Shown piece by piece: positions 6,985 to 12,876 of a DNA stretch of 14,716 nt (position 1 is the first letter of the stretch; every line of letters begins with the position of its first letter). Location of the stretch: contig RFPZ01000030.1 of NCBI GenBank assembly GCA_009925905.1, positions 1-14,716 of the forward strand, written 5' to 3'. Source of the DNA: Candidatus Aquidulcis frankliniae. GTDB lineage: Bacteria; Chloroflexota; Limnocylindria; Limnocylindrales; Limnocylindraceae. Position numbers and translations under genes: made by a program. The notes under the pieces were generated by a model. That model did not search any database and had not been told where the DNA came from. It was given only the letters and a program-made list of their open reading frames with translations.

Positions 6985-8235
6985 TTAGCGTGAGGCGCTG
7001 GGGGCGGCGATCGGTAGGTTCACATACCCACGGAACTGGAAGCCAGGTCGGCGAACGGCACCTGGCAGCAGCGTGATCTCAGGGAGCGCCTCCGCCAATG
7101 CGCCGAAGAGGAGCTCAAGTTCTAGACGAGCTAGCGGCGCACCAATGCAGAAGTGAATCCCACCACCAAACGAGAGATGCGATGTTTCTCCTCGCTCAAT
7201 TCGGAATGCATCGGGGCTCTCGTACTTCTCGGGGTCACGATTCGACGAGCCGATCATTAGCCCTACCTTTGAGCCGCGAGGGATCGGCACGCCGCGCACT
7301 TCGAATCCGTCGTCGAGCACCCAGCGTTGAAAGAACTGCAGCGGCGGATCCCAGCGCAGGATCTCTTCAATTGCGCTCTTCATCGGCACCGTTCCATCGC
7401 GCAGCAGCTGCCACTGATCTGGATGAGCAGCAAACGCCGCAACGCCATTGGAGGCGGCATTCACTGAGGCCTCGTGACCGGCCATCAGGAGCACCATCAC
7501 CGTGGAGATCACCTGCTCGTCACTCAAGTGTTCGCCATCAACCGTGGCGTCAATGAGGCCGGTGAGCAGGTCGTCGGCGGGCTGGCGGCGACGGGAGCGA
7601 ATCAGATCTGCGGTGTAGGCGGCAAACTCGCGCACTGCGAGGTTGGCGTGATCCTTGACTGCGTCTGACGGCGACGGCTCGTACATGGAGACCACATCGT
7701 GGGAGAGCGCGAGGATGCGCATGCGGTCAGGCTCGGGGACGCCGATCAGCTCACAAATGATGGTTAGTGAGAGTGGCTCGGCGAGGTCCTGCACGAGGTC
7801 GAGGCTGCCACGCTCTCGTGCGGCGGCGATGCGTTTACTAATGAGGCGGCTCGCTGGATCGCGCTGGGCCTCCACAGAGCGTGGGGTGAAGGCAGTGGTC
7901 ACGAGGCGGCGCAGCTTCGTGTGGTCGGGCGGCTCCAGGGCGATCATGTCCCAGCGCTCGAAGGCCTTGAAATCAGCGTAGCGATCGTCGCGCCACGGCT
8001 GCAGGTCGGCCGGGTCGCGAATGAACTCCTCCGCGCTGTAGCGCTGCGAGAAGTCGGAGCCGAGGCGCTTGTCGCGCCACGCGGCGTGGACGTCGGCGTG
8101 GCGGGTGATGAAGTGAATCCCGCTCTGCGGCGAGTGCCATACGGGGCCGTACTCCCGAAGCCGGGCGTAGGCGGGGAAGGGGTCGAGCGCGGTGGCCGGG
8201 TCAGTTGGGTCGAAGAGGAGCCCCGCGTCGGCCAT
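6985..8235 (-). CDS. Cytochrome P450, soluble bacterial type
   Basis: A 416-residue heme-thiolate monooxygenase, typical in size for soluble class I bacterial P450s, with no membrane anchor. It is expected to take electrons from a ferredoxin/reductase pair, none of which is encoded here. The heme-binding loop FGGGIHFCIGAPLARLE (357-372) gives the proximal ligand C363. The K-helix ExxR is E291-R294 (EEILR), and the I-helix motif is AGHEAS (252-257). The position usually occupied by the oxygen-activating Thr (AGHETT) carries Ala-Ser, so the Ser may substitute. MIALEPPDHTKLRRLVTTAF (97-116) is the C-helix region contacting heme propionates. It begins 4 bases after the phosphorylase-family gene, so it appears to be in the ECF operon. 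Substrate is unknown. Family is certain. Confidence 0.95.
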   Translation of the reverse strand: MADAGLLFDPTDPATALDPFPAYARLREYGPVWHSPQSGIHFITRHADVHAAWRDKRLGSDFSQRYSAEEFIRDPADLQPWRDDRYADFKAFERWDMIALEPPDHTKLRRLVTTAFTPRSVEAQRDPASRLISKRIAAARERGSLDLVQDLAEPLSLTIICELIGVPEPDRMRILALSHDVVSMYEPSPSDAVKDHANLAVREFAAYTADLIRSRRRQPADDLLTGLIDATVDGEHLSDEQVISTVMVLLMAGHEASVNAASNGVAAFAAHPDQWQLLRDGTVPMKSAIEEILRWDPPLQFFQRWVLDDGFEVRGVPIPRGSKVGLMIGSSNRDPEKYESPDAFRIERGETSHLSFGGGIHFCIGAPLARLELELLFGALAEALPEITLLPGAVRRPGFQFRGYVNLPIAAPSASR

Positions 8236-8239
8236 GGGG

Positions 8240-9025
8240 CTACGCCCTGGCGGCGCGGTCTCGAGCGATCAGCAGGCGCAGGCCATGTACGGCGGTGTCG
8301 ATCACCGGATCAATAGAGAAGTTCTTCATTGAAGCCTCCGACTCTTCATGCGTCATTGATGGGCTCCCGACACAGACCATGATGCCGCCTGCGCGTGCGC
8401 GAAGCGTCGCCGCAACAATAAAAAGTGTCGCCGACTCCATCTCCGAACTGATGGCCCCGCCGCCGATCCACGCCTTCCAGCGGCGGGCAAGGTCGTCTGA
8501 TACAGGCATGCGCTCGGGTTCAACCTCACCGTAGAACGAATCCTTCGACTGCGCCACGCCCACGCGATGGCGCACCTTGCGCTCACGCGCGGCATCACGC
8601 ATTGCCAGCACTACATCGAGGTCGGCGACGGCCGGGAACTCCATCGGCAGGTAGTGGCTGCTTGTGCCCTCATCGCGAATCGCGCCACTGATGACGGCCA
8701 GGTCCCCCGTCTGCATTCCAGGCTGCATACCTCCCGACGTCCCGACGCGAATGAAGGTGTCGGCACCGATCGCGTGCAACTCTTCGGCGGCGATCGCCGT
8801 TGACGGGCAGCCGATGCCCGTGGAGGTGCAGGCTACTGGCACACCATCGAGTTCGCCGACCCAGGTGGTGTACTCGCGCTTCTGCGCTACAAATCGGGGA
8901 TTATCAAATCGGCGCGCGATCAGTTCAACGCGTCCAGGGTCACCCGGCAACAGCACATAGCGCCCGACGGCGCCTCTCTTTAAACCGAGATGGTGAACGG
9001 TGCCGTCTGGCTCAAAGATTGCCAT
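8240..9025 (-). CDS. Nucleoside phosphorylase, uridine phosphorylase (PNP/UDP) family
   Basis: Members cleave nucleosides with phosphate to ribose-1-phosphate and free base. The 261-residue protein has the hexameric NP-I fold signatures: LLPGDPGRV (25-33, phosphate-binding loop), TSTGIGCPSTAIAAEEL (68-84), RVGTSGGMQPGMQTGDLAV (93-111), HYLPMEFPAVAD (124-135) and SSEMESATL (193-201), where EME contacts ribose. The base-recognition stretch after KDSFYG reads EVEPERMP. The Gln-x-Arg pair that binds uracil in E. coli Udp (GQER) is not intact: an Arg remains (R172) but there is no Gln. The base may therefore not be uracil. The gene starts 4 bases after ecfT and ends 4 bases before the P450. The tight link to a transporter and the divergent qng1-like gene suggest it acts on the imported nucleoside. 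The family call is secure, while uridine as substrate is not. Confidence 0.88.
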   Translation of the reverse strand: MAIFEPDGTVHHLGLKRGAVGRYVLLPGDPGRVELIARRFDNPRFVAQKREYTTWVGELDGVPVACTSTGIGCPSTAIAAEELHAIGADTFIRVGTSGGMQPGMQTGDLAVISGAIRDEGTSSHYLPMEFPAVADLDVVLAMRDAARERKVRHRVGVAQSKDSFYGEVEPERMPVSDDLARRWKAWIGGGAISSEMESATLFIVAATLRARAGGIMVCVGSPSMTHEESEASMKNFSIDPVIDTAVHGLRLLIARDRAARA

Positions 9026-9029
9026 CTAA

Positions 9030-9923
9030 CTACGAGCTTATGAGTGCACGAATTGCGACAACAAAGACGCCAAAGAAGACGAGGAGCCCGAAGCCAAACA
9101 TCAGCATGGCAATAACGGGGGCAAAGACGAGCGGCGTTGATGCTGACTGCCCCCAATTCTGCAACCCGTAAATTGTCAATCCGATCATCACAACAATGCC
9201 CAAAAGGCCGACGAACAGGTCAAACGGCCCGCTCGGCACACGTCGATACGAGGTCTTCTCTCCCTTTGATCCGAAGGCCCGCGACTCCAGACTGATGGCG
9301 AGTTGCTGCACCCGTTCGACCGCACCAGCCGCGACTGGCACGAAGGAGGGAACGATTGAGCCGAAACCAGTTCCCTTCATGCCACGTGAGCGCTGCGCCG
9401 CAAGGACCAGTTGCACCTCCCGCTGCAGCACAGGCACGAGCTGGAGCGTCATGGAGATCATAAAGTTGATGAGGTACGGAACCTTCATGCGCGCCAAAGA
9501 GGCAAACATGTCTGATGGATGGGTTGAAAGGATCAGGCCGAACGCAAGAATCTGGAATGAAGCGACGCGCAACATGAGCGAGAGTGCATGCGAGAGGCCT
9601 TCCCCATAAATCTTTAGTGGCCCGAAGTACATCTCCTGTTCGCACGATGCGCCGCAGAGGACAGGTGACAACCCCTGAATGACGATGATTGAGGCCGTGA
9701 TTGGCGTGAATAGAACGAGCACGCGCAGGAGCGGCTTGATGATCTTCGCACTTATTGCCACGGCGAGTCCAAAGAGTAGAAGCCCAAAGAGTGGCAACGG
9801 CAGATATGTCGTGAAGCAAAAGATTCCAGCAGGAATCAGCCAGGCAAACTTCGCGACTGGATCAAGCCTGTGCATCCAAGAGGTTCCGCGCACATGAGTT
9901 ACAGAAACGCTCGGTCCGTACAT
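9030..9923 (-). CDS. ecfT: ECF transporter transmembrane component EcfT
   Basis: EcfT is the membrane scaffold that couples the two ATPases to the substrate-binding S component. The 297-residue protein has several hydrophobic helices in the first 135 residues and two more at the C-terminus (about 235-255 and 266-293). Between them are the two Ala-Arg-Gly type coupling motifs that dock in the ATPase grooves: AAQRSRGMKG (176-185) and SLESRAFG (211-218). The early RLDPVAKF segment (19-26) is also typical. A CGASC pair of cysteines lies in the loop after the third helix. I chose the ATG in a TGATG overlap with the ecfA2 stop. A TTG one codon earlier is also possible, and AAGGGG is upstream. The phosphorylase-family gene starts 4 bases after its stop, so the transporter and enzyme are probably co-transcribed. 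Confidence 0.92.
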   Translation of the reverse strand: MYGPSVSVTHVRGTSWMHRLDPVAKFAWLIPAGIFCFTTYLPLPLFGLLLFGLAVAISAKIIKPLLRVLVLFTPITASIIVIQGLSPVLCGASCEQEMYFGPLKIYGEGLSHALSLMLRVASFQILAFGLILSTHPSDMFASLARMKVPYLINFMISMTLQLVPVLQREVQLVLAAQRSRGMKGTGFGSIVPSFVPVAAGAVERVQQLAISLESRAFGSKGEKTSYRRVPSGPFDLFVGLLGIVVMIGLTIYGLQNWGQSASTPLVFAPVIAMLMFGFGLLVFFGVFVVAIRALISS

Positions 9924-10753
9924 CAAGCAGCCCCTTTCTTGCCCAACTCTTTGGCCAGCTCATCCACACTCAGTGCAGCCGGCTTTCCCTTGCGGCTCTT
10001 GAGCTGTAAGGAGATTTGTGTAATTTGTGGAGGAATGATGTGCGTGCGCGTCATAACTTCTGTGTTGCCAAACACTTCACGCGCCGTTCCATCCGCGATC
10101 ACTTTGGCGTTCCACATCACAATCATGCGCTCGCTCACGTCAGCCAAGAGAGGCATGTCATGCGAGACACAGATCACGGTTGAGCCCTGTTTTGTAAGCC
10201 GGTGGATCAGGTCATTGATTACTTTTGTTGTCTGATGATCTTGCCCAGTAGTCGGCTCATCAAGCACAAAGACCTTTGGGCCCATGGTGAAGACCGAGGC
10301 GATTCCTACGAGCTTGCGCAGTGGGAAGCTCAGGCGATAAGGGTGCATCTCGCCGTACTGCTTGATATCGAAGAAGTCGAGGGCTTCTTCTACGCGCCGT
10401 TCAACTTCATCGGGTGGGAGTCCGAGATTGGTTGGGCCGAAAGCGAGTTCGGCACGGACGTTCGTGGCGAACAGTTGATGGTTTGGGTTCTGGAAGACGT
10501 AGCCCACCGTCGCGGCCATTTGCTGCACCGTGTGCTGGGCCGTGTCTTTACCGTCCACCACAATGCTCCCCGACGTTGGCTTCAGGAGGCCATTCAGTAA
10601 CTTGGTGAGCGTGGTCTTGCCAGATCCGTTCTGCCCAACAATGCCCACCGACTGGCCCTCTGGAATCTCGAGGCTAACCCCATCAAGCGCGAGCACCGCG
10701 CCATTGGCGTAGACGTAGCGCGCATCAGTGACCTTGATCATTGGGGTGCTCAT
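9923..10753 (-). CDS. ecfA2: ECF transporter ATP-binding subunit EcfA2, with degenerate signature motif
   Basis: One of the two cytoplasmic ATPases of the ECF module. In the 276-residue protein the Walker A is GQNGSGKTT (40-48), the Q-loop VFQNPNHQLF has Q88, Walker B is VFVLDEPTTG with D165/E166, and the H-loop is SHD with H198. The ABC signature, LSGGQ in active subunits, reads LSFPL (141-145), followed by RKLVGIASVF, so the position is clear but the Gly-Gly-Gln is lost. Its partner keeps LSGGQ, so the pair would have one normal and one degenerate composite ATP site. The start is the ATG overlapping the ecfA1 stop (ATGA). A GTG/TTG-type start 6 codons upstream is less likely. The C-terminal ~50 residues are Lys/Ala-rich, as in many EcfA proteins. 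Confidence 0.92.
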   Translation of the reverse strand: MSTPMIKVTDARYVYANGAVLALDGVSLEIPEGQSVGIVGQNGSGKTTLTKLLNGLLKPTSGSIVVDGKDTAQHTVQQMAATVGYVFQNPNHQLFATNVRAELAFGPTNLGLPPDEVERRVEEALDFFDIKQYGEMHPYRLSFPLRKLVGIASVFTMGPKVFVLDEPTTGQDHQTTKVINDLIHRLTKQGSTVICVSHDMPLLADVSERMIVMWNAKVIADGTAREVFGNTEVMTRTHIIPPQITQISLQLKSRKGKPAALSVDELAKELGKKGAA

Positions 10754-11595
10754 GCTCGCGCCTCGAGCCAAGCAACCGCTTCGGCTGTCGTAACCGGCAA
10801 ATCCTTCGTGCCATTTTTTGTTAGAGCGATGGCAAGATCGGTTGCTTGCGGAACACGGATCCCAATCTTCGCGAGTTCATCGCCACGCGAGAACACTTCG
10901 GTTGGCGTACCAATCATGACAATCTTCCCCTCGTGTAGCACCACGATTCGATCTGCGTACGCGGCTAGTACTTCTGATTCATGTTCCGCAACTATGACGG
11001 TGAGGCCTTCGTCTCGATTCAACTTTCGTGCGAGCTCAAAGACCTCTTCTTTGCCAATTGGATCTAGATTTGAGGTTGGCTCATCCATAAATAAGATCTT
11101 CGGCTGCATCGCAAGAACAGACGCAATAGCGAGACGTTGCTGTTGCCCTCCGGAGAGCCCCATTGGTGACCGCTCTTCAAATCCTGCAAGGCCAACAGTC
11201 GCCAACGCTTCGCTTACGCGCGGTGGCATCTCTTTATTTGGAACGCCGAGATTCTCGAGACCAAGTGCAACCTCCTCGGCTGCGCTGACCTGGCTCATTT
11301 GAAATTCAGGGTTGTCAAAGACAATGCCAACGGTTCGCGCCATCTCACGCACTGGAGTGGTGGAGGTGTCAAGACCTTCGACCGTGACTTGTCCTTCGTA
11401 CATGCCCATCGTGCTCTGGGGAACGATGCCATTAATTGAGAGCCCGAGGGTTGTCTTTCCCGCGCCATTGAGGCCCATGATGCCGAGATACTCGCCGCGC
11501 GTAATCTCAAGATTGATGTTGCTGAGCGCTGGCCGTTCACCGCTGGAATAGGTGAAGCTCAAGTTCTCAATCTTTACGACGACATCTCTAGACAA
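10750..11595 (-). CDS. ecfA1: ECF transporter ATP-binding subunit EcfA1
   Basis: Second ATPase of the ECF pair, 281 residues, translated from a TTG preceded by a strong GGGAGG with a 5-base spacer. No in-frame ATG or GTG lies near. The order is Walker A GLNGAGKTT (41-49), a Q-loop written VFDNPEFQM, where the usual Gln is Asp (D94), signature LSGGQQQRLAIAS (147-159), Walker B ILFMDEPTSNLD (D171/E172) and H-loop AEHES (H205). The aromatic YSSGERPALSNINLEI opening is also typical. Asp at the Q-loop, with the intact signature here and a lost one in EcfA2, makes this a heterodimer with unequal sites. It starts 114 bases after the small two-helix gene, and that gap holds two strong hairpins and a possible -10 box. 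It may therefore be transcribed partly on its own. Confidence 0.93.
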   Translation of the reverse strand: MSRDVVVKIENLSFTYSSGERPALSNINLEITRGEYLGIMGLNGAGKTTLGLSINGIVPQSTMGMYEGQVTVEGLDTSTTPVREMARTVGIVFDNPEFQMSQVSAAEEVALGLENLGVPNKEMPPRVSEALATVGLAGFEERSPMGLSGGQQQRLAIASVLAMQPKILFMDEPTSNLDPIGKEEVFELARKLNRDEGLTVIVAEHESEVLAAYADRIVVLHEGKIVMIGTPTEVFSRGDELAKIGIRVPQATDLAIALTKNGTKDLPVTTAEAVAWLEARA

Positions 11596-11615
11596 TGGAA
11601 CCTCCCTCTCTGCTC

Positions 11616-11621
11616 ATTGTA
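11616..11621 (-). promoter_or_regulatory. Possible internal -10 box upstream of ecfA1
   Basis: On the minus strand TACAAT matches five of six -10 consensus bases and is placed so that a transcript would start about 14 bases before the TTG of ecfA1, just upstream of its GGGAGG. No good -35 is found at 16-18 bases, only a weak TTCGCT at 15. If used, it would let ecfA1, ecfA2, ecfT and the downstream enzymes be transcribed without the S component. Weak evidence. Confidence 0.25.
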
Positions 11622-11642
11622 TGAGGCAGCTTGGCAAGCGAA

Positions 11643-11698
11643 CCGCCCGACCGCACCCTGCGGTGCGATCGGGCGGCTGTCGCGCGGCTATGCGCGAC
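11643..11698 (-). promoter_or_regulatory. Tandem strong hairpins between the small membrane gene and ecfA1
   Basis: Two inverted repeats sit side by side. At 11643-11676, CCGCCCGA plus CGCACC pair with GGTGCG plus TCGGGCGG around a 4-base loop. The single mismatch on the plus strand becomes a G-U pair in the minus transcript, giving 15 pairs. At 11679-11698, GTCGCGC pairs with GCGCGAC around 6 bases. No U run follows in the transcribed direction, so a classic intrinsic terminator is unlikely. An mRNA-processing or stabilising element, or partial attenuator, that sets S-component and ATPase levels apart is possible. Confidence 0.55.
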
Positions 11699-11709
11699 GT
11701 TGCGGTAGG

Positions 11710-11928
11710 TCAGTCCTTCGCGCGAATGACTGCCACGCCCGCGCCGAGCGTGAAGAGCCCTGCCAGCACATTCATTGCTGCAAGGGTTGGGAATGCCTGA
11801 TCGGCCGCCTCAACCTTGATGCTCGCGACTGCGAATGGCAGAACGAGCATGAATACGCCCATTGCTAGGACGCCAACAGCTGCAGCCTCACGAGGCCCAA
11901 CTGTTGCGCCACCTGAATTCTTAGCCAT
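11710..11928 (-). CDS. Small two-helix membrane protein in the ECF operon
   Basis: A 72-residue protein I do not recognise. It has a short hydrophilic start (MAKNSGGATVGPRE), a hydrophobic helix at about 17-37, a short loop with acidic residues (VEAADQ) and a second helix at about 47-68, ending RAKD. It is real rather than a chance frame. AGGAGGA sits 6 bases before the ATG, it lies 11 bases after the S-component stop, and the hydrophobic pattern is clean. Its size, topology and place between S component and ATPases recall the small accessory subunits CbiN and NikN of metal ECF transporters, but I see no sequence motif of those families. It may be a transporter accessory or stabilising subunit. 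This is a positional inference only. Confidence 0.7.
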   Translation of the reverse strand: MAKNSGGATVGPREAAAVGVLAMGVFMLVLPFAVASIKVEAADQAFPTLAAMNVLAGLFTLGAGVAVIRAKD

Positions 11929-11939
11929 GATGATCCTCC

Positions 11940-12632
11940 TTAAGCGGCAGCGCCGGCTTGCTGAATTGCGATCAGCAAGAAGGCGATACCAACGGCAAGA
12001 CCGATGAAGACGTACTTAAGTACGCCATTCTGGTCAGTCTTCGGAAGGCCAACGCCAGCCGTAAGGCCCGACGGTAGCGCCTGAAGAATTGCCAGGCCAA
12101 CGAACGTTGCGATGAGCTTGTCCGCGAACGAGCCTGGAAGGCCGCCGATGAACGAAGCCTGAAGGGTGCCCAAGCCTGCAGCGCTAATGGCTGCGACGAG
12201 CGCATCCGACGAGTGCCCAGTGGCACCACCGAAGACGAACGTGATGATTGGGGCCGCCATCGCCTGCACGGCGACACCGCAGATCGCACCGACGGCGATG
12301 AGGCCGGGGAGCGACTTGCCGAGGCCGAAGCTGCGAATGCCGTAGCCCCAAACGAGGGCGCCAACGACGTTGCAGAGGGCGAATGGAATGCCGACTGGGC
12401 CGTTCACCAACGAGCCCGCGGTATTCGTGATGATTCCGGTGAGGGCGCCCCACCAAGGTCCGAGCGCAACGCTCACGACCATGGTCCCGATCATGTCGAG
12501 GAAGATCGGCACCTTCACGATGCTGATAATGAACCCGCCGACAATGTTGAGGGCCGCCATTACTGGCACAAGGACCGCAACATACGAGAGCGGGATTCGC
12601 TGGGCGCCGCGCGCCGCTGCTGCTCCTGACAT
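11940..12632 (-). CDS. ECF transporter substrate-binding (S) component
   Basis: S components are small integral membrane proteins that bind one vitamin-like compound and dock onto EcfT. The 230-residue product is very hydrophobic with six helices. A possible seventh lies at the C-terminus, about 205-224. The family-typical block is PIFLDMIGTMVVSVALGPWW followed by GALTGIITN (42-70), with the small-residue-rich first helix (AVLVPVMAALNIVGGF, about 19-34) that contacts EcfT. The start is the ATG after GGGAGG with a 7-base spacer. An upstream in-frame extension of 30 residues is hydrophilic and unlikely. It is the first gene of the minus-strand run and is followed by a small membrane protein and its own ATPases and EcfT, a group I-like layout. 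Substrate cannot be read from the sequence. Context (nucleoside phosphorylase, qng1-like gene) suggests queuosine/queuine or another nucleoside, comparable to QrtT/QueT. Confidence 0.82.
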   Translation of the reverse strand: MSGAAAARGAQRIPLSYVAVLVPVMAALNIVGGFIISIVKVPIFLDMIGTMVVSVALGPWWGALTGIITNTAGSLVNGPVGIPFALCNVVGALVWGYGIRSFGLGKSLPGLIAVGAICGVAVQAMAAPIITFVFGGATGHSSDALVAAISAAGLGTLQASFIGGLPGSFADKLIATFVGLAILQALPSGLTAGVGLPKTDQNGVLKYVFIGLAVGIAFLLIAIQQAGAAA

Positions 12633-12649
12633 CTCTGTTCCTCCCTTTC

Positions 12650-12670
12650 GCCAACCCCTGTGGGGCTGGC
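12650..12670 (-). promoter_or_regulatory. Leader hairpin just upstream of the S-component ribosome-binding site
   Basis: In the minus-strand transcript the bases can pair as GCCAG-CCCC / GGGG-TTGGC with an ACA loop: nine pairs including one G-U. The GGGAGG ribosome-binding site follows within a few bases. There is no U tract, so it is not a normal terminator. A second small hairpin (AACGGC/GCCGTT, loop GGGTT) lies near the predicted transcript start at 12713-12729. I could not match the leader to a known riboswitch, including preQ1 classes. Confidence 0.4.
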
Positions 12671-12737
12671 CTGTGTCGCCTCGAATGACAACGCCACTCT
12701 CGGCTGTACAACCAAACGGCAACCCGCCGTTGCGCGG

Positions 12738-12765
12738 AGGTTACGCTCCCTTAACCTTCTGTCAA
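12738..12765 (-). promoter_or_regulatory. Candidate promoter of the ECF operon with an overlapping inverted repeat
   Basis: On the minus strand a perfect TTGACA (12765-12760) is followed after 16 bases by TAACCT (12743-12738), which keeps the T, A and final T of a sigma-70-type -10. The predicted transcript would start near 12731 and give a leader of about 100 bases before the S-component ATG. The -10 is one arm of a 20-base inverted repeat, AGGTTA-N8-TAACCT (12738-12757), which fills the -10 and most of the spacer. That is where a dimeric repressor would sit. It is the only TTGACA-like box in the divergent gap. Both elements are seen in the sequence. Promoter and operator function are inferred. 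Confidence 0.5.
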
Positions 12766-12876
12766 GCCCCTGATGCGTCAGGCGCACCGCCTCAAGCGAG
12801 GTGGGGGCACCGGGCTTCGGGGTATGGTCTCCCCCAATGGGATCAGGGGTCGGGTGGCCCAGCAAGGAGGCGAAAC
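12766..12876 (+). promoter_or_regulatory. GC-rich leader/promoter region of the qng1-like gene
   Basis: These bases separate the TTGACA box of the opposing promoter from the GTG of the qng1-like gene. They are GC-rich and contain two short hairpins: CCTGA-TGCG-TCAGG, and CCGCCTC-AAGC-GAGGTGG, the latter with one G-U pair in the plus transcript. A TATGGT at 12823-12828 could act as a -10, but no recognisable -35 lies at the usual distance. The AAGGAGG ribosome-binding site ends the region. Expression from a shared, jointly regulated control region is plausible but not shown. Confidence 0.3.

Noticed and set aside
6382..6993. 203-residue open frame antisense to the isocitrate dehydrogenase
   Set aside because: Antisense of a conserved coding region; no start signal or motif of its own.
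9220..9819. 199-residue open frame on the minus strand inside ecfT
   Set aside because: It overlaps ecfT completely in another frame, with His/Cys/Arg-rich composition and no motif; ecfT has clear family motifs.
11643..11676. Intrinsic terminator between the small membrane gene and ecfA1
   Set aside because: The stem is strong but no U run follows in the direction of transcription (TTCGCTTGCC); kept only as a structural element.
12633..12722. 30-residue N-terminal extension of the S component
   Set aside because: Hydrophilic, no ribosome-binding site for its first codon, and it covers the leader hairpin; the ATG with GGGAGG is better.
12370..12876. Long in-frame extension upstream of the qng1-like start, antisense to the S component
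   Set aside because: The family match begins just after the GTG with AAGGAGG; the extension lies over the S-component gene and has no homology I recognise.
12633..12876. preQ1 or other known riboswitch in the divergent gap
   Set aside because: I searched by eye for preQ1-I/II, TPP and cobalamin consensus elements and found none; only simple hairpins are present.
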